This document shows, in pieces, positions 1-8,203 of a stretch of DNA of 64,000 nucleotides (position 1 is the first letter of the stretch; each line of letters starts with the position of its first letter). A model generated the notes under the pieces. The model saw nothing but the letters and a program-made list of their open reading frames with translations. It was not told where the DNA came from and searched no databases. A program made the translations under genes and the position numbers. Source of the DNA: Chloroflexota bacterium (GTDB lineage Bacteria; Chloroflexota; Chloroflexia; Chloroflexales; Herpetosiphonaceae); the NCBI GenBank assembly GCA_020161265.1, contig JAIUOC010000001.1:248001-312000 (forward strand), written 5' to 3'.

Positions 1-165
1 TTACGAATGCAAGGCCGTTTGCTCAATCAACAACACGACGTGAGCGATAGCTTTGATCTTGAGAGTCAGCAACGCAGCAACGAGCAGCATGATATCAGCG
101 ATAGCTTAGTGCTGTCAGGCCAGTTTGATTACACCCGATTTGATAGCCTCAATAGATTTGCATAG
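1..165 (+). CDS. C-terminal end of a truncated protein, probably part of the tail-like locus
   Basis: Frame 1 is open from the first base to TAG at 163-165, giving the last 54 residues of a protein that begins outside the window. The fragment is polar, with two similar stretches (DVSDSFDLES and DISDSLVLSG) and an end reading DYTRFDSLNRFA. No family is recognisable from so little. The next gene starts 12 bp downstream on the same strand and is followed by a fibre-like gene, so this is probably a structural or baseplate component of the same phage-tail-like locus. The frame is certain; the function is not. Confidence 0.6.
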   Translation, partial: LRMQGRLLNQQHDVSDSFDLESQQRSNEQHDISDSLVLSGQFDYTRFDSLNRFA

Positions 166-177
166 AAGGATGAGTGT

Positions 178-651
178 ATGTTCAGGAGTGAGCATTTGGA
201 TATTGCCGGACGCTTGACGATTCAGCAATTCACCAGCGCTGGTGAGTTGGTCGAGCAAATTAGCGCCCACAACGATATTACCGTGGCTGGACGCACGCTG
301 GTAGCGCGGTTGTTCAATCGCGAAAAGCAAGGTGACGTGATTCAGCGGGTTTCGACGATTCAGCTTGGTGGATCAAAAGCCGCCTTCAATCCCGCCCATA
401 CTGCACTGGTTCAGCCAATTGGCACAACCAAAATTGCCCGAATCGAGCAACTTGACGTAACTGATAGTAGCAATAAGCCACGGATTATGCTGCGGCTCAC
501 TGGTGAGCTAGGCGAACGCGATTGTAATGGCGAGTTGCGTGAAGCTGGCCTATTTACGGAAGATGGCGTGATGTACAACCGCGTGATTTTCGACACGATC
601 ACCAAATCTGAGCAATTCAAATTGACATTAATTTGGGAAATTACCTTTTAG
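178..651 (+). CDS. Tail-fibre-associated structural protein, putative
   Basis: 157 residues starting at ATG 178, with an AAGGA motif upstream. The protein is beta-rich and has no signal peptide or membrane segment. The C-terminal half (GELREAGLF, then YNRVIFDTITK and a final LIWEITF) resembles the beta-strand pattern of phage tail-fibre or collar proteins, but I cannot name a family. It sits between the truncated gene to the left and the lectin-like fibre 15 bp to the right, so a role at the distal end of a tail or injection apparatus is the best inference. A small baseplate connector is an alternative. Confidence 0.55.
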   Translation: MFRSEHLDIAGRLTIQQFTSAGELVEQISAHNDITVAGRTLVARLFNREKQGDVIQRVSTIQLGGSKAAFNPAHTALVQPIGTTKIARIEQLDVTDSSNKPRIMLRLTGELGERDCNGELREAGLFTEDGVMYNRVIFDTITKSEQFKLTLIWEITF

Positions 652-666
652 CGGGAGTCAGCAGCA

Positions 667-1860
667 ATGGCCTATAATCATCAAGATAAACAAAGTGGGC
701 AGCTTATTCGTGCCGCTGACTGGAACGAAATGAGCCGCGAAGTTGCGCGTTTGGATGAGGCGAAAGTTAATCGAACCGGCGGCGATGGTATCCAAGGGCC
801 GCTCAAAGTAACTGCTGGAGCCGATGCAACTCAAGCATCGCTCAAAGTTGCGGCAACGACCACTGGCGCAAAAGCGCCGTTGGCTGAATTTCGCCATAGC
901 AACCAAACCCAAGGGGTGAGCATTGGCTATGCGAGCATTTTGGCGACTGGCTCGAACCCCAACCAACCGCTGGCGATTGCCGCTCGTGGCACCGACCCCC
1001 TGACGTTGAATGCAGAAAGTGGCGGCAACGTGGGGATTGGCACGACCAATCCCCAAAATAAGCTTCAAGTCGAAGGCAATCTGCACCTGAATGGCAATAC
1101 CCTGTATTTGCGCAAAAACCCAACCGATCAGTATGATTTGGTACGTTGGCAAGAAACGACAGATCGGGTCGAAATTGGCGGCTTCAATGGAGTAACGCTT
1201 GGCCATACCAAAGATGCCAGCAATGTGGTTAAACCGGTGCTCACGGTGCGTTCAGAGCAACAAGTGGAAGTAAATGGGAGTTTGACCGTTCAACTTGATG
1301 CTGCCACCCGCCATGTCCCACTGCTGCAAATTCGGCGTTCGGCTGCTGCCCGTGAAGATGGCAAATTTACCTTTCTCGAATTATTTCAAGAAGCCTCAGC
1401 AACCTTGGGTGAGGTTAATCCAAGCATTCGCTTTCATCATGGCAATCGCTATTGGTGGCGAATTGAAAGCCGGGCTGATGGATTCTACTTCAAAGATGGC
1501 AGTATTAATAGCGATAATTTAACTACAATTGTGGCGAACAGTTTGCGTTTTGGTGATGGTACGACCCAAAGCACAGCCATCAAACAGACCCAAATTCGCT
1601 CTGGTGTGGTGCAAACTGGCCATTTTGAAGGGGGCAATGCGACAAGAACCGTTAGAAAGGCGATTAACTATAGTGGATTTAGCCAAGTACCGACGGTCAT
1701 TGTTGGCCTAGCTGGCTCGGATACCAACAAAGATCGTAATGTGCGGTTGGTAGTTTCGGTTGAGGGCGTGACCCAAACCTCGTGCACGGCGGTAGCCATG
1801 ACGTGGGCCAATAGCGAGGTTTACGATGCCTGGATTTTCTGGATTGCCATTGGAGTTTAG
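667..1860 (+). CDS. Tail fibre / receptor-binding protein with H-type lectin-like C-terminus
   Basis: 397 residues; ATG 667 follows a GGGAG SD. The N-terminus (about 1-45) has a short helical stretch with DWNEMSREVARLDE. The middle contains NVGIGTTNPQNKLQVEGNL (about 119-137), a motif common in trimeric phage tail fibres and adhesins. The last 90 residues (from about 308) read as an H-type lectin-like sandwich: GHFEGG, FSQVPTVIVGLAGSD, RLVVSVEGVT, TWANSEVYDAWIFWIAIG. This pattern fits the known family, which binds sugars such as GalNAc. It is probably the receptor-binding fibre of a phage tail-like particle or contractile injection system; the apparatus itself lies mostly left of the window. 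The lectin call is by eye. Confidence 0.65.
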   Translation: MAYNHQDKQSGQLIRAADWNEMSREVARLDEAKVNRTGGDGIQGPLKVTAGADATQASLKVAATTTGAKAPLAEFRHSNQTQGVSIGYASILATGSNPNQPLAIAARGTDPLTLNAESGGNVGIGTTNPQNKLQVEGNLHLNGNTLYLRKNPTDQYDLVRWQETTDRVEIGGFNGVTLGHTKDASNVVKPVLTVRSEQQVEVNGSLTVQLDAATRHVPLLQIRRSAAAREDGKFTFLELFQEASATLGEVNPSIRFHHGNRYWWRIESRADGFYFKDGSINSDNLTTIVANSLRFGDGTTQSTAIKQTQIRSGVVQTGHFEGGNATRTVRKAINYSGFSQVPTVIVGLAGSDTNKDRNVRLVVSVEGVTQTSCTAVAMTWANSEVYDAWIFWIAIGV

Positions 1861-1869
1861 GAGTGAATC

Positions 1870-2061
1870 ATGCGGCAACAACTTGAACAACGTTTAGCGA
1901 CATTGAAGGAAGAATTTCAGGCTGGTCAAACCATGCTGGCTGAGCTTGAAACCAAGCGCGAAAATCTGAATGCTACGTTACTCCGAATCAGCGGGGCGAT
2001 TCAGGTATTAGAGGAAGAATTGGCGCGTGAGGCTGACCAATTGGCAATCGAGGCTGCATGA
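1870..2061 (+). CDS. Small coiled-coil protein of the tail locus
   Basis: 63 residues; ATG 1870 has an AGGAG SD 7 bp upstream. Almost the whole chain is heptad-like and helical (LEQRLATLKEEF, then LAELETKRENLNATLL, then VLEEELAREADQL), so it should form a coiled coil. It begins 9 bp after the fibre gene and its last 4 bp overlap the next gene, which implies translational coupling. It could be a fibre chaperone, a trimerisation factor or a small connector. No family is recognised. Confidence 0.6.
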   Translation: MRQQLEQRLATLKEEFQAGQTMLAELETKRENLNATLLRISGAIQVLEEELAREADQLAIEAA

Positions 2062-2603
2062 TTCAACAACTGATCGAATCGATTGGGGCGTTGTTGCACT
2101 ATCATTTGTTCAATAACGACCCCAACGCCAAAGCTCAGGTGCTGATTGGCATACCAGCCGCTAATCCGCCAGCCAAATTACCAAGTGTGGCGATTTATAG
2201 CACACCAACGAGTTTTGGCATGAAACAGCAGGATGATCAGGCTTGGCGTGAATTTAGCCAGAGCTGCACCATCGCAATTTATACCAAAGAGCCAGCGCAG
2301 GCTGAACGTTGGCTTTCGTTGAGCATCGGCGCGGTATTACTAAGCCAAACTGAGCTTTTGCACCATTATAATCAACAAAACCCCGTGCGCTATCGAAGTA
2401 GTGTGGTTGAATCGCTGCATCAAATTTATTCAATTCAATTGCTTGGGGCTGAGCCCCAAGCGGCCATCGATTTTTATCAATGGCAGATTCAATTGCTGGT
2501 TCATGGCCAATTTCAGGCCAAGTTGCGCCAGCCAGTTGAGGCCGACTATATTCGCGAAGTGTTGCTACAACTTAATTCAAGCGATCCCAGCTTGCCCGAA
2601 TAA
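2058..2603 (+). CDS. Unknown protein of the tail-like locus
   Basis: 181 residues, ATG 2058 overlapping the previous stop by 4 bp. It is soluble and mixed alpha/beta. The N-terminus (MIQQLIESIGALLHYHL) and the central strand pairs (PSVAIYSTPTS, SCTIAIYTKEP, YSIQLLGAEPQAAIDFYQWQIQLLVHG) resemble tail-terminator or tail-completion proteins in overall pattern only. It is the last gene of this strand-coherent group; a long hairpin follows it. Function is inferred from position. Confidence 0.5.
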   Translation: MIQQLIESIGALLHYHLFNNDPNAKAQVLIGIPAANPPAKLPSVAIYSTPTSFGMKQQDDQAWREFSQSCTIAIYTKEPAQAERWLSLSIGAVLLSQTELLHHYNQQNPVRYRSSVVESLHQIYSIQLLGAEPQAAIDFYQWQIQLLVHGQFQAKLRQPVEADYIREVLLQLNSSDPSLPE

Positions 2604-2616
2604 GCCTGCATTTTTT

Positions 2617-2681
2617 AATCAATAGCGTAACTTTCTTGTTGGGTACACGTATCACACGGCAAGAACGTTAGGCTATTGATT
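2617..2681. repeat. Long imperfect inverted repeat (hairpin) after the tail locus
   Basis: Two 22-nt arms (2617-2638 and 2660-2681) match at 20 of 22 positions as an inverted repeat, separated by 21 nt. A run of T precedes the left arm, so the structure reads better as a terminator on the minus strand than on the plus strand. It separates the tail-like genes from the membrane-protein array and could be a terminator or the remains of a small palindromic element. Confidence 0.6.
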
Positions 2682-2712
2682 ATTTAACTAGTACAAAATG
2701 CAGAGGTTGATT

Positions 2713-3654
2713 ATGAATGAAGAATGGGATATTCACAGCAGCCAACGGCCATCAATTCGCCAATTTATTGATCTTGCCAAACGCGAACATGATGCCGCAA
2801 TGCAAGCCTTAGACCCAGACCCCAACGCTGACCCATTAACCCAGCTTGATCTGCAATGGGCCAAAGAAAGCCTGAAATATACCGGATCACAACGATCTCA
2901 ATTTGGGATTCCCGTCAAACAAGAACCTCGTCCATTTATGTTGATGGGATTCACGCTGGTTTTTATTGCAATTGCGAGCATATTTTTTGTATTCAAAGCA
3001 TATTGTGTCAGCCTTTTTTTCTTGCCGTTCATCATTTTGATGCTGTTTGGTATACGTCATCAATTGCGTTTTGCCAAGGCTCAAAAAGATTATTTAGCTA
3101 AGCGTGCCCAATTAATTGCCCAACTGGGTTTGAAACCTGAGCAAGTTCCCCTGGCTCCAGTCGTCGAAAAACCACTGGTTCATCGTACCCCATTGGATTC
3201 GGCGGCCTCACAAATTCGCCAGCTGCAAAATCATTACCATGGAATTCACGATCAAGAACAATATCGCCGTTCAGTTAAAAGTATTATTGCTAATGCGCCT
3301 GAGCACGAGCGCGATTACCTCAGAGCTTTGGCTGCGATTGAATCCGAATGGGTCGAAGCACGACTTAAATATATTCGCTTTGAAAATGGTCGCCGCGAAC
3401 AAAGAATTCCACGGGGGGCCAATTTGATGGTGATTCTACCAATCTGTGTGTTCTTTGCTGGAGCTTTCATTATTCAATATCTCTCAGGCGGGAACGTGGT
3501 TAACTTGGTTGGGGGCATTGCAATTCCTAGTGTGATTGCAATTGTGGCAATTCAATCGACCAAAAATGCCAAAAAATATCGTGAATTAGAGCAATATTAC
3601 ACCGAGCAACGTAATCAAGTGAATTATCGTTTTCGCGATCGAATACCTTTCTAA
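2713..3654 (+). CDS. Four-helix membrane protein, paralogue 1 of 5
   Basis: 313 residues; ATG 2713 is preferred over ATG 2698 because AGAGG lies 6 bp before it. Order: soluble N-terminus ending in DPDPNADPLTQLDLQW, two membrane helices (about 78-115), a charged central helix region with LRALAAIESEWVEARLKYIRF, then two more helices (about 238-283) and a charged C-terminal coil (KKYRELEQYYTEQRNQ). The DP..DPLT.LD..W motif and the helix-pair plan are shared with the four genes that follow. This copy is the most divergent: its middle reads RQLQNHYHGIHDQEQYRRSVKSII, and that version recurs in the two decayed remnants downstream. Function unknown. Confidence 0.75.
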   Translation: MNEEWDIHSSQRPSIRQFIDLAKREHDAAMQALDPDPNADPLTQLDLQWAKESLKYTGSQRSQFGIPVKQEPRPFMLMGFTLVFIAIASIFFVFKAYCVSLFFLPFIILMLFGIRHQLRFAKAQKDYLAKRAQLIAQLGLKPEQVPLAPVVEKPLVHRTPLDSAASQIRQLQNHYHGIHDQEQYRRSVKSIIANAPEHERDYLRALAAIESEWVEARLKYIRFENGRREQRIPRGANLMVILPICVFFAGAFIIQYLSGGNVVNLVGGIAIPSVIAIVAIQSTKNAKKYRELEQYYTEQRNQVNYRFRDRIPF

Positions 3655-3734
3655 TTTTTATGAATAGCTAATGAGGGTAGCTTGTTGTACGATAAAGTAG
3701 AAATTAAAATTAGTGTTATTTAAGGATGTTAAAG

Positions 3735-4625
3735 ATGTCTAAGCAATTTGATAGCGATCAGCAAAATGCTCAAGATACTGAAAAAGGATTTGATTCTCGT
3801 GCTAATCCATTAACCGAATTAGACCAACAGATGCTGAAAGGAAAATCGAAATATCTTGGCCTCAGTGGCGCTAAGCGGGGTGAATCCTCAGGAAACCCGC
3901 TTAGCTTGATCGAATTAGCTGGTTTATTGTTGATTATAGGAATTATGCTATGGCCTAAGGTTAATAGTATTTTCTTACTTCCGCTCTATTGTGGCTCAAT
4001 TATATTTATCAGTCTTGGCTTGATGGTAGTTTTAGGCCTGAGGAATGCCTTCCAAGAAACATTGGCCGAACGGCGCTATTTGAAACAGCGTGCAGCTTTG
4101 ATCAAAACTTATGGTTCTGCGATTCAACCACCAACATTACAAGGTTTGTTCTATGTATACCCAAAAAGTAGTCGCTCAGAAGCTGAGACTCGTTTTCACG
4201 ATCTGCAAAAAGCCCATTACCATAAACCAAAACGGGATCAAGCCTATCACGCTGAAATTCAGCGCTTGATTGATCATGTACCTGAAGCCGATCAGCGCTA
4301 TCTCTCTGAATTGGATCGCTTAGAACGTAACTGGGTTAAAGAGCGTTATGAGTACTTAACCTTTGATCCAGAATCAAACAGTTATACGACTCCAACGAGA
4401 GGCGCTGCTTGGATGATTTTAATCGGTGGGATAGCTCTGCTTGGATCTGCTATCGTTATGCTGTTCCAAGGCCAATCATTGATGAATAGTAGTTTTATTG
4501 GCTTTTTTGGATTAATCTTGGTTGGGGGATTTTCTTCAGTCTATAAGCAAGGCCATTCATTGGCACAAGCAGAGCAACGTTATTTTGCTGATCGCCAACG
4601 CATTAGCCAAGAGTATGGGCGCTAA
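3735..4625 (+). CDS. Four-helix membrane protein, paralogue 2 of 5
   Basis: 296 residues; ATG 3735 has AAGGA 8 bp upstream and is preferred over ATG 3726. It has ANPLTELDQQ near the N-terminus, a first membrane hairpin (about 55-100), the signature SRSEAETRFHDLQKAHY then PEADQRYLSELDRLERNWVKERY, a second hairpin (about 225-275) and the ending AEQRYFADRQRISQEYGR. The charged linkers between hairpins suggest cytoplasmic coiled segments. It is 80 bp downstream of paralogue 1 and could be co-transcribed. No known family is recognised; a membrane scaffold or envelope-stress role would be speculation. Confidence 0.75.
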   Translation: MSKQFDSDQQNAQDTEKGFDSRANPLTELDQQMLKGKSKYLGLSGAKRGESSGNPLSLIELAGLLLIIGIMLWPKVNSIFLLPLYCGSIIFISLGLMVVLGLRNAFQETLAERRYLKQRAALIKTYGSAIQPPTLQGLFYVYPKSSRSEAETRFHDLQKAHYHKPKRDQAYHAEIQRLIDHVPEADQRYLSELDRLERNWVKERYEYLTFDPESNSYTTPTRGAAWMILIGGIALLGSAIVMLFQGQSLMNSSFIGFFGLILVGGFSSVYKQGHSLAQAEQRYFADRQRISQEYGR

Positions 4626-4820
4626 AACTTGGCAGATTCGCCAGCTGCAACGTCAGTATCAAGGCATTCACGATCAAGAACAATATCGCCATTCAGTTAA
4701 AAGCATTATTGTCAATCCACCTAAGCATGAACGTGATTATCTTAGGGTTTTGGCGGCAATCAAAGCTGAATAAGGCGACGCACGACTTAAATATATTCGC
4801 TAAATGGTCGTCGTAACCTT
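4626..4820 (+). pseudogene. Decayed fragment of a paralogue-1-type gene
   Basis: Directly after the stop of paralogue 2, the frame read through ATG 4615 gives IRQLQRQYQGIHDQEQYRH followed by VKSII and HERDYLRVLAAIKAE, matching the middle of paralogue 1 (IRQLQNHYHGIHDQEQYRR). It stops at 4771-4773. Further similarity persists in nucleotides (cgacttaaatatattcgc at about 4783-4800, as in paralogue 1) and then fades. No start or membrane segment of its own remains, so this is a remnant of a lost copy. Confidence 0.7.
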
Positions 4821-4903
4821 CCTACTAGGGCAACGTATGCAATTGCAGGAAGGTTTTTGTTGTTTAAATGACCGAAAAAGTCTTTGATTATGAGGCTCGA
4901 ATT

Positions 4904-5830
4904 ATGTTGAAAAAATCTGAATTACGCGAACTGATTGACCAAGCACTGCAAGACTATAGTGAAGCCGAAAAAGCCCTCGAACCAGACCCAAACACTGATC
5001 CTGTGACCTATTTAGACCAACGATGGCGACAAGAGCGGGTATCCTATGTTGGTATGAATCATCTTGATAATTCGCGCCCTATGGCAAACCCACTTGCTCT
5101 GGTCATATTTTTCCTCATGTTTTTTGGCGCAGGCATTATGTTATGGATTGAAGCAAGTAGGCTTCCAATCAGCATGCTCTATTGTGGATCAATCTTTTTT
5201 ATCTTGACCAGCTTGTTAATCCTTTGGGCTCTGCGTAATGCAATCAGGCTGATGCTGGCTGAACGACGTTATTTTAAAAAACGAGCTATCTTGATCAAAC
5301 AGTATGGTGATCCTACTTTAATTGTTGAGCTGCCAGTTGCAACGCGACGTTTACGCTATTCATGGCCAAAAAAGAGCCGATCAGAAGCTGAGACTCGTTT
5401 TCATGAGCTACAAGCCGAGTATTACAATATTTCGCGACGCGATCAAGCCTATTATGACCAAATTCGGCGTTTGATTGCCCATGCGCCTGAATCAGACCAG
5501 CGTTATCTGAGCGAGTTGGCTCAATTGGAGCGCGACTGGGTTAAGCAACGGTTTGGTAACCGTAGGTTTATGAGCGAAACCGAATATTATCAATCACCTA
5601 GCTTGTTTGGGGCTTGGATTGTATTGGGATTAGGCTTGGGGCTAGTTGGTTTTAGTGTGATGTTGGTTGTTGAAGGGCATAAATTGCTCTATCCGATGCT
5701 ATGTTGTGCTTTTGGCCTGCTTATGGTGGCAAGTTTTTCAACGATCCGTAAGCAAGCGACAGAGCTTGATCAGGCTGAGCAACAATATTTTGCCCAGCGC
5801 CAACGCATTAGCCACGATTATGGGCGCTAA
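4904..5830 (+). CDS. Four-helix membrane protein, paralogue 3 of 5
   Basis: 308 residues; ATG 4904 follows GAGG by 8 bp, whereas ATG 4868 has only a distant purine run. It carries the family signature DPNTDPVTYLDQRWRQERV then YVG, a membrane hairpin (about 60-112), KKSRSEAETRFHELQAEYY, PESDQRYLSELAQLERDWVK, a second hairpin (about 230-280) and AEQQYFAQRQRISHDYGR at the end. It is closest to paralogue 2. As there, a remnant of a paralogue-1-type gene follows its stop, so the pair [2/3-type gene plus 1-type gene] seems to have been the unit of duplication. Function unknown. Confidence 0.75.
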   Translation: MLKKSELRELIDQALQDYSEAEKALEPDPNTDPVTYLDQRWRQERVSYVGMNHLDNSRPMANPLALVIFFLMFFGAGIMLWIEASRLPISMLYCGSIFFILTSLLILWALRNAIRLMLAERRYFKKRAILIKQYGDPTLIVELPVATRRLRYSWPKKSRSEAETRFHELQAEYYNISRRDQAYYDQIRRLIAHAPESDQRYLSELAQLERDWVKQRFGNRRFMSETEYYQSPSLFGAWIVLGLGLGLVGFSVMLVVEGHKLLYPMLCCAFGLLMVASFSTIRKQATELDQAEQQYFAQRQRISHDYGR

Positions 5831-5992
5831 AACTTGGTAGATTCGCCAACTGCACCGTCAATATCAAGGCATTCAAGATCAAGAACAAGATAGGTGCTCA
5901 GTACATGCCAAAAAGTATCGTGAATTAGAGCAATATTAGGCCGAAAAACGCAACCAATTGAGTGGCCGTTTTCGCGATCGAACTCCATTTTA
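5831..5992 (+). pseudogene. Second decayed fragment of a paralogue-1-type gene, internally deleted
   Basis: After paralogue 3 the sequence first matches the middle of paralogue 1 (IRQL, QYQGI, DQEQ) and then jumps to its extreme C-terminus: AKKYRELEQY, an in-frame stop, then KRNQLSGRFRDRTPF and a stop at 5990-5992. Paralogue 1 ends NAKKYRELEQYY...RFRDRIPF. The intervening membrane hairpin has been deleted. This confirms decay of a once complete copy. Confidence 0.7.
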
Positions 5993-6048
5993 ATGCTCAA
6001 TCGTAGGTCTTTGAAACGCTTCGTTGATACTATTGTGAGGGTTTAAAG

Positions 6049-6960
6049 ATGAATCAAATATCAATCATGCGGCGTGCGCTTGAACGTGCGAAAACGAACT
6101 CTGAACTAAGCGCTAGCGATCTTGAGCCTAATCCTAAGGCAGACCCATTAACCTATCTTGACCAACAATGGCGACAAGAACGTGCTAAATATGTTGGAAT
6201 CTATAATGTTGATAATCCTAGTATGCGGCCTAACCCATTATTAATTGGCTCAATGCTGCTAACATGGGTTGGTTTTGGGGTTAGCTTATTGATTGAGGGA
6301 CTTGTTTCGCGCTCAGGTCAGTTTGTGGGTGGGGCAATGCTTTTTATGCTTACGAGCCTACTCGTAATGCTAGCCTTTCGTAAAACCCTCCAGTTTGCCT
6401 TGGCTGAACGCCGTTATGAGCAAAAACGACGGATTTTGCTGGCAACTCTTGGCTATGCTGATCAAACGCTTACTCCTACAATGCCCTATCCACAAAATAT
6501 TGCGAGCTACTCAGAAGCTGAAACAGCTTTTTACGCCTTACAACACGAAAACTATCAGCAACTTTTGCGCGATCATACCTATTATGCCAAACTCTATGAC
6601 TTGATTCGGCTTGCACCCGAACCAGATCAAGCTTATCTGAAAGCATTGGCTGAACTCGAAGAAACTTGGGCTAGAGAACGTTTGGCGCATTTCAAGCTTA
6701 ATAAAAAGAACGCAACCTTTGAAGCACCTTCACTAGTTACCGCTTGGGTTTTGTTGGGGGCTGGCTTGGCAATTATCGGGTTTGGTTTTTGCTTGATTGG
6801 TTTAGGCGAACCATTGACCTATACAATAATGTGTTGGCTATTTGGTCAACTCTTGATTGCAAGCTCTTTTACAATTCGTCAACAGCTCAAGCGGCTTGAG
6901 CTTGTTGATCAACGTTATTTTGCCCAGCGCCAACAAATTAGCCACGATTATGGGCGCTAG
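6049..6960 (+). CDS. Four-helix membrane protein, paralogue 4 of 5
   Basis: 303 residues; ATG 6049 has GAGGG 7 bp upstream. It has the same plan: PNPKADPLTYLDQQWRQERA then YVG, a membrane hairpin (about 65-115), SEAETAFYALQHENY, PEPDQAYLKALAELEETWARERL, a second hairpin (about 228-275) and DQRYFAQRQQISHDYGR. The last helix is almost identical to that of paralogue 3. No remnant follows it; paralogue 5 starts 45 bp later. Function unknown. Confidence 0.75.
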   Translation: MNQISIMRRALERAKTNSELSASDLEPNPKADPLTYLDQQWRQERAKYVGIYNVDNPSMRPNPLLIGSMLLTWVGFGVSLLIEGLVSRSGQFVGGAMLFMLTSLLVMLAFRKTLQFALAERRYEQKRRILLATLGYADQTLTPTMPYPQNIASYSEAETAFYALQHENYQQLLRDHTYYAKLYDLIRLAPEPDQAYLKALAELEETWARERLAHFKLNKKNATFEAPSLVTAWVLLGAGLAIIGFGFCLIGLGEPLTYTIMCWLFGQLLIASSFTIRQQLKRLELVDQRYFAQRQQISHDYGR

Positions 6961-7005
6961 AACCGACTATATCAGCATGGCTAACCCTTGCCATGGGAGT
7001 ATCTG

Positions 7006-7935
7006 ATGCTAAAAACAACCAATGATCATGATCCTTTGGCCGAACTTGATCAGCAATGGGAGCAAGAACGAATTGGCTATGTTGGTGTGCATAATGCCGA
7101 TCGACGGATCGAGTTTGTAAGCCTATCGTTGCTTGGGTCGCTTTTCTTTTTGTTTGTTGTCGCAGGAGCAGCGTTTTTAAAAGAGGGCATTAATCAAGGG
7201 GATGTTCGATTTTTCTTAGCAACGATTATTATCTTAGGCGTTAGTACGGTTTTAGGCCTTGGAGTATATGCTAGTGTTCGCTTAAAGCTAGCTGAAAAAC
7301 GCTATTTAAAAAAGCGAGCTCAATTACTCCATACGCTTCCAGCATTAGCACAAACAAAACCATTACAATATTCATACCGCATCTCTTCGCCATTAAATCC
7401 TCAATCGGCACATTGGACTGCGGCTGAAACTCAAATTTACAGCCTGCAAGAATTGCATTATGCTGAACTAAAGCGTGATAAAGCCTATGCTGCGGCAATC
7501 CAAAAGATTATCGTTGATGCTCCAAAAGCTGAACAAGCCTATCTTACCGAATTAGTTCAATTAGAACAACGTTGGGTTGTAGAGCGGCTGCGCTATCGCA
7601 ATATTCAACCCTATCATCAGTATTATCATTATAGACAACTTGCTAATGATGATGAGGCGAGCTACCCGCTACCAATGAAAACGTGGATGGTGTTAGTGAT
7701 TGGCATTGCCTTGGTGGGGTTGGGCTGCATGCTGGCCTGGAATGGCTCGACTTCGCTGTTAAATGTGCTTGTGGTTTGGTCATTTGGGTTGGTTTGGATT
7801 TTTGCAGCTAGGGAGCTTTATCGAACTAGCCCAAACTTGCAGCGTGCTGAACAGAACTATATTAACAGCCAATATGCGTTGGCTCAAAAACATAATCGCT
7901 TGGTAAGCTCAAGCGATCTGAGCTTGCGTGGTTAA
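7006..7935 (+). CDS. Four-helix membrane protein, paralogue 5 of 5
   Basis: 309 residues; ATG 7006 has GGGAG 6 bp upstream. The N-terminus is shorter, starting directly with the signature HDPLAELDQQWEQERIGYVG. A membrane hairpin (about 40-90), AETQIYSLQELHYAELKRDKAY, PKAEQAYLTELVQLEQRWVVERL, a second hairpin (about 225-270) and a divergent end (RAEQNYINSQYALAQKHN) follow. The linker between hairpins contains a Tyr/His-rich stretch (YHQYYHYR) not seen in the others. It closes the array; a hairpin spans its stop codon. Confidence 0.75.
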   Translation: MLKTTNDHDPLAELDQQWEQERIGYVGVHNADRRIEFVSLSLLGSLFFLFVVAGAAFLKEGINQGDVRFFLATIIILGVSTVLGLGVYASVRLKLAEKRYLKKRAQLLHTLPALAQTKPLQYSYRISSPLNPQSAHWTAAETQIYSLQELHYAELKRDKAYAAAIQKIIVDAPKAEQAYLTELVQLEQRWVVERLRYRNIQPYHQYYHYRQLANDDEASYPLPMKTWMVLVIGIALVGLGCMLAWNGSTSLLNVLVVWSFGLVWIFAARELYRTSPNLQRAEQNYINSQYALAQKHNRLVSSSDLSLRG

Positions 7936-7954
7936 TCGCAATCAGATCGCTTGA
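7909..7954. terminator. Hairpin between convergent genes
   Basis: A perfect 13-bp inverted repeat (7909-7921 with 7942-7954, 20-nt loop) covers the 3' end of paralogue 5 and precedes the end of the convergent small gene. There is no clear T-tract, so termination efficiency is uncertain. Confidence 0.5.
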
Positions 7955-7964
7955 ACTCAATCGT

Positions 7965-8132
7965 TTAGCGTTTTTGTTCGCCTTCAGATGCCTGACGACG
8001 CAATAATTCGAGGATTTTGGTTTGTGGTAAGCCGGTTTGCGCGGCCAAGCGAGCTAACTCTTGAGCAAGATCACGCGGATTCAGCGCCAAGATCCGTTTG
8101 GCTTCGGTGGCTTGGGTCTTTTTATCAATCAT
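7965..8132 (-). CDS. Small hypothetical protein, 55 residues
   Basis: ATG 8132 (minus) has an AGGAG SD 6 bp upstream and the frame ends at TAA 7965. The product begins MIDKKTQATEAKRILALNP and continues as two predicted helices (DLAQELARLAAQTG, then PQTKILELLRRQASEGEQKR). The helix-turn-helix-like spacing could suggest DNA binding or a small adaptor, but no family is recognised. It lies downstream of the methyltransferase on the same strand, about 70 bp away from it, with its own SD. Confidence 0.6.
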   Translation of the reverse strand: MIDKKTQATEAKRILALNPRDLAQELARLAAQTGLPQTKILELLRRQASEGEQKR

Positions 8133-8203
8133 CGCGGAACTCCTATATTGGCTCTAGCTGAGTTGGCTGTATTGTAGCGCAAATAGCTTAAGCCTCAAAG
8201 CGC

